Source: Elusimicrobiota bacterium
GTDB lineage: Bacteria > Elusimicrobiota > Elusimicrobia > Elusimicrobiales > UBA9959
DNA length: 44,868 nt
Direction: 5' to 3'
NCBI GenBank assembly: GCA_016208085.1
Contig: JACQYT010000026.1
Span: 1-44,868 of the forward strand
Below are positions 8,066 to 16,796 of this stretch, in pieces. The notes below the pieces were generated by a model. The model had not been told where the DNA came from. It did no database searches and was given only the letters and a program-made list of their open reading frames with translations. Every line of letters begins with the position of its first letter. Position 1 is the stretch's first letter. A program made the translations under genes and the position numbers.

Positions 8066-9442
8066 ATGGTTTATACAAAAGTGCCGCCGCATTCTATTGA
8101 GGCAGAGATGGCCGTTTTAGGCGCCATGCTGATAGAAAAAGAGGTTATAGACACGGTTTCCGAGCTGGTCCAGGCCAAACACTTCTACAGCGACATCCAC
8201 CGCAAGATCTTCGAGGCTATAACCGATCTTTATAACCGCAACCAGCCGGTGGACATCGTAACGCTCACCGACGAACTCAAAAAAAACAACAGGCTGGACG
8301 AACTGGGCGGCCAGAAATACCTCGCCGACCTGCTGGAGAAGGTGTCCACCTCCGCCCATACCCAGGCTTACGCCCAACTGGTCAAGGAAAAAGCGCTGCT
8401 TCGCGACCTAATACGGGTCTCCACGTCGGTCATAGAAAAATCCTTCATCGCCGAAGACGAGGTGGAAAATATCCTGGACTACGCCCAGGAACAGATCCTC
8501 GAAGTGGCCCAGACGAACACCGACCACGGCTTTATTTCCGCCGACGTCCTGGCGCCGGAGGTGCTGCACCGGATAGAAAAATTTCACCTGGAGCAGACCA
8601 GCATCACCGGCGTGCCCACTGGTTTTTACAGATTCGACGAGATGACCTGCGGCCTGCAGCCGTCGGACCTTGTTATACTGGCGGCCCGCCCCAGCCAGGG
8701 CAAGACGGCCCTGGCGCTCAATATAGCCTATCACGCCTCCGTGGAGAAAAAACTGCCGGTGGCCATCTTCTCGCTTGAGATGGACAAACACGCCATTTTC
8801 CAGCGCCTCCTCTGTTCGGCCGCGCGGGCGAACCTCGGCCAGGCGCGCAGGGGCCAGTTCCCCAGGGAGATCTGGACCGACCTGACCCGTTTTTCATCCG
8901 ATATCGCCGTCGCTCCGCTCTGGATAGACGATACGCCCGGGCTGAATATTCTGGATATACGCGCCCGGACCAGGAAGCTGATAAGCCAGCTCAAGGCGCA
9001 GAACAAGACTTTAAGCCTTATCATCATAGACTACCTGCAACTTATCAGGGGCACGGGGCGGCTGGAAAACCGCCAGCAGGAAGTCTCCGAGATCTCGCGG
9101 CTTCTGAAAGATCTGGCCAGGTCGCTTAAGCTGCCGGTGCTGGCCCTTTCCCAACTGAACAGGCGCAGCGAGGACAAGGCCCGGGAAGGCAACCGCCCCC
9201 AGCTTTCGGATCTGCGGGAATCCGGCTCGCTTGAACAGGACGCCGACGTGGTGGCGCTTATACACAGGGAATGGAAGAAGGACGATCCTAATCCCGAAAT
9301 CCAGGCCAAGCTCATCATAGCCAAGCAGAGAAACGGCCCCGTAGGGGACATTGAGCTGAATTTCTTCTCGAAATACACGAGGTTCGAGAACCCCGCCATG
9401 CCCGGCACCGAGCCCATCGCTGAAGAAGCCGCCGTTTTATAA
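8066..9442 (+). CDS. dnaB: Replicative DNA helicase DnaB
   Basis: 458 residues. The N-terminal primase-interacting domain (about 5-110, starting PPHSIEAEMAVLGAML) is followed by the RecA-like motor. The Walker A motif is ARPSQGKTAL (about 210-219), Walker B is LIIIDYLQLI, and the arginine-finger region includes ALSQLNRRSE. The hexamer unwinds DNA ahead of the fork. No intein is present, and the length is normal. There is no obvious Shine-Dalgarno sequence before the ATG. Alanine racemase starts 5 nt downstream, so they are co-transcribed. Its likely loader DciA is also in the window (40986). Confidence 0.96.
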   Translation: MVYTKVPPHSIEAEMAVLGAMLIEKEVIDTVSELVQAKHFYSDIHRKIFEAITDLYNRNQPVDIVTLTDELKKNNRLDELGGQKYLADLLEKVSTSAHTQAYAQLVKEKALLRDLIRVSTSVIEKSFIAEDEVENILDYAQEQILEVAQTNTDHGFISADVLAPEVLHRIEKFHLEQTSITGVPTGFYRFDEMTCGLQPSDLVILAARPSQGKTALALNIAYHASVEKKLPVAIFSLEMDKHAIFQRLLCSAARANLGQARRGQFPREIWTDLTRFSSDIAVAPLWIDDTPGLNILDIRARTRKLISQLKAQNKTLSLIIIDYLQLIRGTGRLENRQQEVSEISRLLKDLARSLKLPVLALSQLNRRSEDKAREGNRPQLSDLRESGSLEQDADVVALIHREWKKDDPNPEIQAKLIIAKQRNGPVGDIELNFFSKYTRFENPAMPGTEPIAEEAAVL

Positions 9443-9447
9443 CGGTT

Positions 9448-10545
9448 ATGCAATTTCCCTCAAGGCCCACGTGGGCCGAAATAAAACTCTCCGCGCTCAA
9501 AAAAAACCTCCTGAAGCTCCAAAAAATCATCGGTCCCGCCGTTAAGCTGATGTTCGTGGTCAAGGCTGACGCCTACGGCCACGGCGCCGCCGCGGCCGCC
9601 GGTTTCGCCGAACGCGAGAATCTCGCCTGGGGTTTCGGAGTGTCGTCGGTGGAGGAGGGACTCTCCCTGCGCTCAGGCGCCGTCCGCTCCCCCATCCTGG
9701 TGCTGGGGAGCCTCTACCCTTTTGAAAGCTTCATTGAAGCCATAAACAGCGGCCTTGCGGTGACCATCTCAAGCCTGGACGCCGCCCGGCAGGCGATGGA
9801 GGCCTCCCGCAAGCTCGGACAAAAGGCGGTCTGCCATATAAAGCTTGAGACCGGCATGGGCAGGATAGGCGCCCGCAAGCCCGCCGTCATAAAGATATTT
9901 TCGGAGCTCGCACTTGGAAAAAGCGCCGCCATAAACGGCCTCTACACCCATTTGTCCAGCGCCGACACGGACCCGGAGTTCACCGCCGCTCAGCTGGGCT
10001 ATTTTGAGGAAACGATCGCCGAACTCGCCGGTTACGGCGCCAATAATATCATCAAGCATGCCGCCAATTCCGCGGGCCTGCTTAATTATCCGCAAAGCCG
10101 CCGGGACATGGTAAGAGCGGGGCTTGCCGCCTACGGCCTTATGGAAGGTTTTGAGCCGGTCCTGTCGTGGAAGACCAGAATAGTCTTTATAAAGACCGTG
10201 CGCGAGGGAACTTATATAAGCTACCACAAATCTTTCAGGGCGTCCCGGCCCATGAAGATAGCCACTCTCCCGGTCGGCTACGGAGACGGCTACATAAGAA
10301 GATTTTCCGGCGCCCAGGCGCTGGTCGGCGGCGTAAAATGTCCCATAGCGGGCGATATTACGATGGATATGACCATGGTGGACGTGACCGATGCGCGCGA
10401 CGCGGCCGTGGGCTCGGAAGTGACGCTTATAGGCCGCCAGGGCGGCGCGGAAATAACGGCCGCAGAGCTGGCCGTTGTCGCGGGCACCATACCCTACGAG
10501 GTGGTTACGCTTATCGCTTCCCGCGTGCCCAGAATTTACGTCTAA
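9448..10545 (+). CDS. alr: Alanine racemase
   Basis: 365-residue PLP enzyme that interconverts L- and D-alanine for peptidoglycan. The Schiff-base lysine is K39 in VVKADAYGHG, with the family pattern ALKKNLLKLQ before it. The alpha/beta barrel is followed by the C-terminal beta domain with PVGYGDGY and ITMDMTMVDV, which carry the second catalytic region. Length is normal. It sits 5 nt after dnaB, an arrangement seen in many bacteria. A short stem (AAAATCGC with GCGGTTTT, 10542-10563) fills the gap to mlaE. Confidence 0.95.
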   Translation: MQFPSRPTWAEIKLSALKKNLLKLQKIIGPAVKLMFVVKADAYGHGAAAAAGFAERENLAWGFGVSSVEEGLSLRSGAVRSPILVLGSLYPFESFIEAINSGLAVTISSLDAARQAMEASRKLGQKAVCHIKLETGMGRIGARKPAVIKIFSELALGKSAAINGLYTHLSSADTDPEFTAAQLGYFEETIAELAGYGANNIIKHAANSAGLLNYPQSRRDMVRAGLAAYGLMEGFEPVLSWKTRIVFIKTVREGTYISYHKSFRASRPMKIATLPVGYGDGYIRRFSGAQALVGGVKCPIAGDITMDMTMVDVTDARDAAVGSEVTLIGRQGGAEITAAELAVVAGTIPYEVVTLIASRVPRIYV

Positions 10546-10563
10546 AATCGCGAAGCGGTTTTA

Positions 10564-11358
10564 GTGATGAAACATTATATTTCAGAGAAGGTCGGCAAAG
10601 AGGCGCTGGCCCTGGCCCAAGCGCTGGGCGGCACCGCCCTCATGATCAAATCGGTCGTCTTCTGGCTGTTCAGGGTAAAACCGGAATTCAGGGAAATAAT
10701 AAAACAGTCCGTCAAAATAGGCGTTGACTCCATCCTGGTGACGCTGTTGACCAGCTTTTTCACGGGCATGGTGCTGGCGCTGCAGATGGGCTACACCTCA
10801 AAGAACCTGTTCAACGAGCCGCTCTATATCGGCACGATGGTGGCGTTCTCGCTGGTAAAGGAGCTGGGGCCTGTGCTGACCTCCATCGTGGTGGCGGGCC
10901 GCGTGGGCGCGGCGGTCACGGCCGAGATCGGCACCATGAGGGTGACCGAGCAGCTGGACGCCCTCTACACCCTGGGCACCAATCCCACGCGCTATCTGCT
11001 TATCCCGCGCTATATCGCATTCATGCTGACGATCCCGCTGCTCACCGTGTTTGCCGACTTTGTCGGCGTTCTCGGCGGGTTTCTGGTCAGCACCGTCAAG
11101 CTCCATGTCCCCAGTTCCGTGTACTGGAACGATATTTTCACCTTCATGGAGGTGAAAAATTTCATGCACGGCTTTCTGAAGACTTTTGTGTTCGCTTTTA
11201 TGATCGCCACCGTTTCCTGTTATAAGGGCCTGACCTGCGAAGAGGGAGCCGAAGGCGTGGGCAAGGCGACCACGCAGGCGGTGGTGATAAGCATGGTGCT
11301 GGTGATGGTGCTGGATTATTTCATAAGCGCCGCGCTGGTGGCGGTGGGGATAATATAG
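10564..11358 (+). CDS. mlaE: MlaE-family ABC transporter permease
   Basis: 264-residue inner-membrane permease of the MlaE family, part of ABC systems that move phospholipids between inner and outer membranes. It has about five hydrophobic helices and the conserved cytoplasmic segment GAAVTAEIGTMRVTEQLDAL (about 117-136) that contacts the ATPase. The following gene is the matching ATPase. The usual third partner, an MCE-domain (MlaD) protein, is missing where it would be expected downstream. No clear Shine-Dalgarno sequence precedes the ATG. It shows that the organism has an outer membrane. Confidence 0.93.
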   Translation: MMKHYISEKVGKEALALAQALGGTALMIKSVVFWLFRVKPEFREIIKQSVKIGVDSILVTLLTSFFTGMVLALQMGYTSKNLFNEPLYIGTMVAFSLVKELGPVLTSIVVAGRVGAAVTAEIGTMRVTEQLDALYTLGTNPTRYLLIPRYIAFMLTIPLLTVFADFVGVLGGFLVSTVKLHVPSSVYWNDIFTFMEVKNFMHGFLKTFVFAFMIATVSCYKGLTCEEGAEGVGKATTQAVVISMVLVMVLDYFISAALVAVGII

Positions 11359-11360
11359 CG

Positions 11361-11410
11361 TGACAGCAAGAATTTCAAACAGGCTGGTTTTTCCGACCGC
11401 CTTGCTGTCA
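11361..11410. repeat. 10-bp inverted repeat between mlaE and mlaF
   Basis: TGACAGCAAG at 11361-11370 pairs perfectly with CTTGCTGTCA at 11401-11410 around a 30-nt loop. It could form an intercistronic mRNA stem immediately after the mlaE stop codon. Confidence 0.6.
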
Positions 11411-11443
11411 TGCTTTCCGGCTGTTACGCTGGCCGGCTGATTT

Positions 11444-12385
11444 ATGATCGAAATTAAAAACCTGACCAAGATCTATTCCGGCAGGAAGGTGCTTGATAAC
11501 GCCGGCGCGGTCATCAGGGACGGGGAAACGTTCAGCGTCATCGGCCCCTCCGGCTGCGGCAAGAGCACGTTCTTAAAATGCGTTATAAGGCTGATAAAGC
11601 CCGAATCGGGCGCTATCCTGGTGGACGGCAGGAACGTGGCGGCTATAGACAACGAATTTGAACTGGCCCGGCTGCGCAGGGATTTCAGCTACCTGTTCCA
11701 GGGCGGGGCGCTTTTTGACTCGCTGACCGTTATGGAAAACGTCACTTTCGGCCTGAAGCACCTGACGGATATCCCCGGCAGCGAATATACGAGGATAGCC
11801 AGGGAAAAGCTCGCGCTTGTGGGCTTGGACAACGCCGAAGACCTCAAGCCCGCCGAACTTTCCGGCGGCATGAAAAAGCGGGCGGCGCTGGCCCGCGCCA
11901 TAGCGACCGAGCCCAAATATATCCTTTACGACGAACCGACCACCGGCCTGGACCCCATCACTTCCGAAATGGTGCAGGGGCTTATCAGCGACATGGCGGC
12001 CAAGCTCAGGATAACCTCCGTTATCGTCACGCACGACATAAGGTTGGCTTTCACCATCTCGGACAGGCTCGCTATGCTCTACAACGGCAATTTTGACATC
12101 ATAGGCACTCCCGAAGAGCTGCGCAAATCCTTGAACCCGGTAGTCAAAAAATTCACGGAGGAAGCTCTTTTTTCGTTGAAGTCCTCTATGAGGCAGTCCC
12201 ACTTCGCTGCCTGGGCGAAGGTCTCCGTCCAGAACTCCGGCTTCCAGAGGCTGTCCAGCTCCGGAACGGTCCTTTCCTGCTGTTCCACCCAGGTGAAGTA
12301 CTTGAGGTTATGCAGGACCTTGCGGTCCAAAAGCGTCAGTTCCTTCATCCAGTCGGTCGTCTGGCCCAGCAGGGAATTTTCATAG
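11444..12385 (+). CDS. mlaF: MlaF-type ABC transporter ATPase with anomalous C-terminal tail
   Basis: ATPase partner of the upstream MlaE permease. Walker A GPSGCGKST is at 34-42, the Q-loop in YLFQGGALFDS, the signature LSGGMKKR near 143, Walker B ILYDEPT near 165 and the switch His in VTHDI. The conserved protein ends near residue 240 (NPVVKKFTEE, about base 12163). The remaining 73 residues (Ser/Cys-rich, no family character) are simply the antisense of the PLP-enzyme gene, with which it overlaps tail to tail by 307 nt. I infer that the native stop, and probably the downstream mlaD, were deleted. The core is complete enough to be functional. Confidence 0.9.
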   Translation: MIEIKNLTKIYSGRKVLDNAGAVIRDGETFSVIGPSGCGKSTFLKCVIRLIKPESGAILVDGRNVAAIDNEFELARLRRDFSYLFQGGALFDSLTVMENVTFGLKHLTDIPGSEYTRIAREKLALVGLDNAEDLKPAELSGGMKKRAALARAIATEPKYILYDEPTTGLDPITSEMVQGLISDMAAKLRITSVIVTHDIRLAFTISDRLAMLYNGNFDIIGTPEELRKSLNPVVKKFTEEALFSLKSSMRQSHFAAWAKVSVQNSGFQRLSSSGTVLSCCSTQVKYLRLCRTLRSKSVSSFIQSVVWPSREFS

Positions 12386-13602
12386 TCCGCCGCGGCCTGG
12401 TTCTCCGTATAGGCGCCGCGCTCGTCGCGCAGTTCCTTGATCCGCGACTGGTAGAGGTCCATGGAGTCGGTGAAGATCGTGAAGATGAAGTCTTCCCCGC
12501 CGAGTTCCTGCTGTTTGGCGGTCTTGATAGACGCCAGCAGGTTGCAGATGCCCGAGATGCCGAGCAGGCCCAGGGACTTGAGCGTTTCTTCCGAAATCTT
12601 GCGCGCCTTGAGGTATTTCAGGCCCGCGGGTTCGTTGAAGAGCCTCATAACCCGCATGCAATCCTCGTCGTCAATATCAGCCACGATGTCGGTGTTGCGG
12701 ACATTGTGGATCCAGGGTACGTGCTTGTCGCCGATCCCCTCAATGCGGTGGGCGCCGAAGCCGTTCAACAGCAGGGTGGGGCACTGCAGGGCCTCCACCG
12801 CCGCGACCCTGACGTTCGGGAACCGGGTCTTCAGGTAATCCCCGGCGCCGATCGTGCCGGCCGAGCCGGTAGCGGAGACATAGGCCGAAAACCGTCCGCC
12901 TTTTGAGACGCTCCGGAACACTTCCTCTATGGAGGGGCCGGTGACGCTGTAGTGCCAGGAGCAGTTGCCGAACTCTTCAAACTGGTTGAAGATGAGGCAG
13001 TCCTTGCGGGTCTTTTTTATTTCCCAGCATTTATCGTAAATTTCCTTGACGTTCGACTCGGTGCCGGGGGTCGCAATGACCTCGGCCCCGATGGACTTGA
13101 GCCACTCAAAGCGTTCCCTGCTCATCCCTTCGGGGAGGATGGCCACGGCCGTGCATTTAAGCAGCGCCGAGTTGAATGCGCCGCCCCGGCAATAGTTGCC
13201 GGTGGAAGGCCAGACGGCTTTCTGCGTCGTCGGGTCGAACTCGCCGGTCACCAGGCGCGGCACCAGGCAGCCGAAGGCCGCCCCCACCTTGTGCGCCCCG
13301 GTCGGGAACCACTTGCCGAGAAGGCCGATGACCCGGGCCTTGACGCCCGTGAGCTCGCGCGGGATCTCAAGGTAATTCACCCCGCCGAAAAGGCCTGTTT
13401 TGGTGTCGTTCTTCCAGGTGATCCGGAAGAGGTTCAGGGGATCCACGTCCCAGAGCCCCACGGGTTTCAAGCGTTTCTTTATCTTCTCGGGAACCTTCGC
13501 GGGATCCACGTGTTGGGCCAGAGTGGGGACGACGATATTCTGCTCCCGGCAACGTTTGATGGTTTTTTCCAGGACCGATTTACTGATGACGGCTTGAGGC
13601 AT
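12079..13602 (-). CDS. Fold-type II PLP-dependent lyase/deaminase-like enzyme
   Basis: 507 residues; the conserved part ends near residue 478, and the last 29 residues are antisense to mlaF. It belongs to the cysteine synthase/threonine dehydratase/diaminopropionate ammonia-lyase superfamily. The predicted Schiff-base lysine is K105 in TGAHKVGAAFG, the substrate-Asn loop is STGN at 133-136, and the Gly-rich phosphate loop is GSAGTIGAG (about 246-254). GGAGGGAG lies just upstream of the ATG. It is divergent from two knotted transcarbamylases and a carbamate kinase, the same kind of company that diaminopropionate ammonia-lyase (YgeX) keeps in ygeW-ygeX clusters. I therefore predict alpha,beta-elimination of a diamino or ureido acid, releasing ammonia; the exact substrate is unknown. 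Confidence 0.75.
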   Translation of the reverse strand: MPQAVISKSVLEKTIKRCREQNIVVPTLAQHVDPAKVPEKIKKRLKPVGLWDVDPLNLFRITWKNDTKTGLFGGVNYLEIPRELTGVKARVIGLLGKWFPTGAHKVGAAFGCLVPRLVTGEFDPTTQKAVWPSTGNYCRGGAFNSALLKCTAVAILPEGMSRERFEWLKSIGAEVIATPGTESNVKEIYDKCWEIKKTRKDCLIFNQFEEFGNCSWHYSVTGPSIEEVFRSVSKGGRFSAYVSATGSAGTIGAGDYLKTRFPNVRVAAVEALQCPTLLLNGFGAHRIEGIGDKHVPWIHNVRNTDIVADIDDEDCMRVMRLFNEPAGLKYLKARKISEETLKSLGLLGISGICNLLASIKTAKQQELGGEDFIFTIFTDSMDLYQSRIKELRDERGAYTENQAAADYENSLLGQTTDWMKELTLLDRKVLHNLKYFTWVEQQERTVPELDSLWKPEFWTETFAQAAKWDCLIEDFNEKRASSVNFLTTGFKDLRSSSGVPMMSKLPL

Positions 13603-13628
13603 AGTCTCCCTCCGTGAATTTTAGAGAA

Positions 13629-13832
13629 TAAAATGTTGTCCGACAACATTTTATCCTATCCGGCACGGGGTTTTCTTCAACACCTTGCCGGGGTGGAGCG
13701 AAGCGACACAATTCAACTCTATCCAACAGGATGAGGGGGAAATTTCTTTCCCCCTCAAACTCCCCCTTGCTCCAAGGTTACCCCGCGGCTTGCGGGCGGG
13801 GTATGGTAAAAATTTTTGCCGCAAAAATTTTT
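13629..13832. repeat. Dispersed palindrome-bounded repeat, copy A
   Basis: 204-bp element. Its left end is a 25-nt palindrome (13629-13653; arm TAAAATGTTGTC). Its right end is two AAAAATTTTT blocks (13808-13817, 13823-13832) joined by GCCGC. A second, inverted copy lies at 36204-36424 and a partial third at 28925-28965. It holds a variable internal G/C hairpin near 13780-13800. Confidence 0.85.
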
Positions 13833-13951
13833 AGTCAAACCAGTTTTTGTTCCTTTTATTTCGCCAGCGTCTGTGTAATGCAAATACTCGATAAACCCAT
13901 GTGTCATTATGCTTACTGTGCAATTATACCACAATTCGCCGGAAATTCAGG

Positions 13952-13968
13952 AATTACCGATGGTAATT
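13952..13968. promoter_or_regulatory. Operator candidate at the transcarbamylase promoter
   Basis: Perfect inverted repeat AATTACC-GAT-GGTAATT whose right half overlaps the first bases of the -35 box at 13967. This position suits a repressor that controls the ureide/carbamoyl module; the regulator is not in the window. Confidence 0.45.
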
Positions 13969-13995
13969 GACTCATAAAGGCAAAGGTTGTAGAAT
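13967..13995 (+). promoter_or_regulatory. Promoter of the transcarbamylase operon
   Basis: TTGACT at 13967-13972, a 17-nt spacer and TAGAAT at 13990-13995. It is followed by AAAAGGAG and the ATG at 14029. Confidence 0.65.
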
Positions 13996-14028
13996 ATCAA
14001 ACAAGACCGGTTAAAAGGAGAAACAAAC

Positions 14029-15105
14029 ATGAAATCAAATAAATTCCTCGGCAGAGACTGGATAGACGCCGAACTGGACTATACAAAAGAAGAATGGGAA
14101 ACTCTTATTGATGTGGCGCTTGATTTAAAGCGCAGATATGCCTTGAACGAAGATACCAGCCGCATCCTGCGCGGCAAGACGCTTTTCACGATGTTTTTCA
14201 ACCAGTCTCTCAGGACCCGCAGCACTTTTGCGGCCGGCATACAGCAATTAGGCGGTTTCCATGTCGATCTGGAGCCGGGCAAGACCTATACTCCGGCGAG
14301 AAAGGGATTTGACATTCCTTATAAAACCGAAAGGATTAAAGATGTGGCTGAGATGCTGAGCCGGGTCGGCGACGCCATCGCCATTAGAATGTACGGTCCG
14401 CCGGCGAACTGGATTTATGGTTTTGCGAACTCCACCATGAAAGAATTTGCCGAATCAGCGGCGATCCCGATAATAAACATGGAATGCGATAAATATCATC
14501 CGACACAGTCGCTTGCGGACATGATAACGATAAAGGAAAAATTCGGGTCTTTTAAAGGAATAAAAATGACAATGTCGTTTGCTTATTCCGGTTCAATAGA
14601 GAAACCGCGGGCGGTTCCCCAGAGCGTCGTTCTCGCGGCGACAAAAATGGGCATGGAAGTGACTCTCGCCTACCCCAAAGGTTATGACCTTGACCCGCAG
14701 ATCATTGAAGCCTGCAGGAAAAACGCGGAAAGCAACAGGAGTTCCTTTAAAATCACGAACGATTTTGACAAGGGATTCAAAGGCGCCCACGTGGTTTATC
14801 CGAAGGCATGGGGCTCCGTATATTGCTACAACTATACGGATGAGACGGGAAAAACCGTCAAGAAGGCCGACCACGTAAAAGCGGAAGAGGTCAATAAAGC
14901 CGCCCTGGGCTGGAAAACGACCAAAAAACAAATGGCGCTGGTGGATAAAAACGGCTATTACATGCATTGTCTGCCCGCCGACAGGGGCCAGGAAGTGGAC
15001 GACGACGTTATTGACGGCCCGCAGTCTATCGTGATAGACGAAGCGGAAAACCGCCTGCACGCGCACAAAGCAATCATGGCCATGACCATGGGCGGCAGGC
15101 TGTAA
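14029..15105 (+). CDS. ygeW: Knotted carbamoyltransferase, YgeW-like
   Basis: 358-residue transcarbamylase of the knotted group (N-acetyl/N-succinylornithine transcarbamylases and YgeW). The carbamoyl-phosphate motif is SLRTR at 60-64, HPTQ is at 157-160 and HCLP at 313-316. The AYS...KP..VPQ segment and the YPKAW segment resemble E. coli YgeW more than anabolic ornithine transcarbamylase. In YgeW clusters the enzyme is thought to run in the phosphorolytic direction, releasing carbamoyl phosphate from a ureido compound; the carbamate kinase at 18928 could then make ATP. There is a strong promoter and ribosome-binding site upstream. It is the first of two paralogues. Biosynthetic acetylornithine transcarbamylase is the main alternative. 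Confidence 0.8.
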   Translation: MKSNKFLGRDWIDAELDYTKEEWETLIDVALDLKRRYALNEDTSRILRGKTLFTMFFNQSLRTRSTFAAGIQQLGGFHVDLEPGKTYTPARKGFDIPYKTERIKDVAEMLSRVGDAIAIRMYGPPANWIYGFANSTMKEFAESAAIPIINMECDKYHPTQSLADMITIKEKFGSFKGIKMTMSFAYSGSIEKPRAVPQSVVLAATKMGMEVTLAYPKGYDLDPQIIEACRKNAESNRSSFKITNDFDKGFKGAHVVYPKAWGSVYCYNYTDETGKTVKKADHVKAEEVNKAALGWKTTKKQMALVDKNGYYMHCLPADRGQEVDDDVIDGPQSIVIDEAENRLHAHKAIMAMTMGGRL

Positions 15106-15116
15106 AAGATCAGCAG

Positions 15117-15196
15117 AAGTCTAAAGTGGAAAGTCTAAAGTCTAAAGTAAACGACTTAATATCTCTACACTCTAGACTTTAGACTCTAGACTACAG
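15117..15196. repeat. Intercistronic low-complexity hairpin (AGTCTAAAGT units)
   Basis: Left arm: repeats of AGTCTAAAGT. Right arm: their complement (ACTCTAGACTTTAGACT). The apex is near 15155 around ACGACTTAATATC. It fills the gap between the two transcarbamylase genes. Confidence 0.75.
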
Positions 15197-15208
15197 GAGA
15201 AAGAACCT

Positions 15209-16258
15209 ATGAACCTGTTCGGAAAAGACTTGATAACCACGCAGGACTGGGAAAAGGACGAACTTACGGCGGTGCTTGAGCTGGCCGAGGACATGCAGAA
15301 AAAACGTTTTTCACCGAAGTACACGAAACTGCTCCAGCACAAGACGTTTTTCATGTTCTTTTACAACCCGTCGGTCAGGACGCGCCAGTCTTTTGAATGC
15401 GCCGCCACGGAGCTGGGCGGGCATGCCCAGTACCTGGAACCGGGCGGCATGCGGCTCAAGACCAAAAAATCAGCCGGTGAAACGGTAGAAGACGCGGCCA
15501 AGGTCATGTCCCGCTACGCTTGCGGGATCGGCATCCGGATGCTGGAAGACAAGATCACCCGCTACGGGGAAGCCGACGATATGTTGAGGGAATACGCCAA
15601 ATTCTCGGAGATCCCGATAATTTCCATGGCGCATGACAAATACCATCCCTGCCAGGGGCTGGCGGACATCATGGGGCTGCGTAAACACCTCGGCAAAGAC
15701 CTTAAAGGCAAAAAGCTTCTTCTTTACTGGGGCCACGGCGCGCTTGCCCGCTCCTGGTGCTCGGTGCAGGAAGCCCTCCTGCTTTATTCCCGCTTCGGCA
15801 TGGATGTGACGGTCGCCTCGCCCGAAGGCTACGACCTTGACCCCGCCGTGGTTGAATCCTCAAAAAAGAACTGCCGGGACGACGGCCGCAAGTTTGAAAT
15901 CACGCGCGACCCGGTGGAAGGCTATCATGGCGCGCACGTGGTTTATTCCCGGAACTGGATGAGCCCCAACGCCTATCGCGACGGCGAATTCCACAAGCAG
16001 GAGGAAGTTGACAAGGCCCTCCAGCACAGCCAGTGGATCTGCGACGAGCAGAAAATGAAGCTCACCGACAAGGGGCTTTATATCCACCCGATGCCCATAG
16101 ACAGGGGGCACGAGGTGACCGACGAAGTCGCCGGCGGCTCCAGGTCCATTATATACGACGTAGCCGAGAACCGCCTGCATGTCCAGAAAGCCATCATGGC
16201 GCTGACCATGAGCAAGTTTGACTACAAGCTTAAAAAAACGGCGGCAAGAGTGGCGTAA
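15209..16258 (+). CDS. Second knotted-type carbamoyltransferase (HPMP variant)
   Basis: 349-residue paralogue of the preceding enzyme. The carbamoyl-phosphate loop is SVRTR at 55-59, HPCQ at 146-149, and the usual HCLP motif is HPMP at 293-296, so the Cys that contacts the ornithine-type amine is replaced by Pro, as in aspartate transcarbamylase-like sites. It therefore probably uses a different second substrate from its neighbour. ACAGGAG precedes the ATG. The tail (SKFDYKLKKTAARVA) is basic. It shares the operon with YgeW-like, 103 nt downstream across a hairpin repeat. Two transcarbamylases side by side fit sequential removal of two carbamoyl groups from a diureido acid; this is inference. 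Confidence 0.75.
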   Translation: MNLFGKDLITTQDWEKDELTAVLELAEDMQKKRFSPKYTKLLQHKTFFMFFYNPSVRTRQSFECAATELGGHAQYLEPGGMRLKTKKSAGETVEDAAKVMSRYACGIGIRMLEDKITRYGEADDMLREYAKFSEIPIISMAHDKYHPCQGLADIMGLRKHLGKDLKGKKLLLYWGHGALARSWCSVQEALLLYSRFGMDVTVASPEGYDLDPAVVESSKKNCRDDGRKFEITRDPVEGYHGAHVVYSRNWMSPNAYRDGEFHKQEEVDKALQHSQWICDEQKMKLTDKGLYIHPMPIDRGHEVTDEVAGGSRSIIYDVAENRLHVQKAIMALTMSKFDYKLKKTAARVA

Positions 16259-16295
16259 AACCGGAAAAAAAGCTCAATTCTTTCAAGCTTCAGAC

Positions 16296-16796
16296 ATGAG
16301 AAAGAGAACTGAAGTTTTAATAATATCAGCATTTCTTGCTGCGAATACCCTGTTTTTATCCCGGCCTTCCACATGCGAGGGAGCTATTATATACGGCGCC
16401 TGCGCAGGTATTGTAATTTTATTCCAGCCCGCTGCCTGTGAAGCGTCCATCATGGACCGGCTATGTAAGTCATTTACCAGTGTCCTCGACGACGAGGAGG
16501 CCAAAGCAGACGCAGCGGTAAAGAACTGTAAAAGTAAATGTGATTGGGTCAAAAGGAAGAAAGAATTGATAGCGGCCGCTCAGAAAAAGGTGGATGATTC
16601 GTGCGCAAAAGGAATTACACCCGATATAACAAAGGTAAGCGCCGGTCTTGATAAAAACGTCCAGGCAAAGCTCCGCAAGCAGTATAACCAGCACAGCAAG
16701 ATGTACGACGGCACGGCGGATCTTCCAGATAGGGATTTCGGCTTAACCACAAAATCAAATCAATCGCCTGGTTTAACCGTCGGTAAAGGCGGCTAG
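16296..16796 (+). CDS. Secreted Cys-containing hypothetical protein, probably first part of a decayed gene
   Basis: 166 residues, not recognised. The start is at ATG 16296 because a signal peptide (MRKRTEVLIISAFLAANTLFL) begins there; reading in this frame is open from 16218 but the earlier codons lack signal features. Cysteines at CEG, ACAG, ACE, LCK and NCKSKCDW suggest a disulfide-bonded extracellular protein, with a Lys/Ala-rich helical middle. The TAG stop at 16794-16796 is followed by a further 154 open codons in the same frame, so this is likely the N-terminal part of a longer gene. The AT-richer block 16260-18680 is wedged between the transcarbamylases and carbamate kinase. Confidence 0.5.
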   Translation: MRKRTEVLIISAFLAANTLFLSRPSTCEGAIIYGACAGIVILFQPAACEASIMDRLCKSFTSVLDDEEAKADAAVKNCKSKCDWVKRKKELIAAAQKKVDDSCAKGITPDITKVSAGLDKNVQAKLRKQYNQHSKMYDGTADLPDRDFGLTTKSNQSPGLTVGKGG

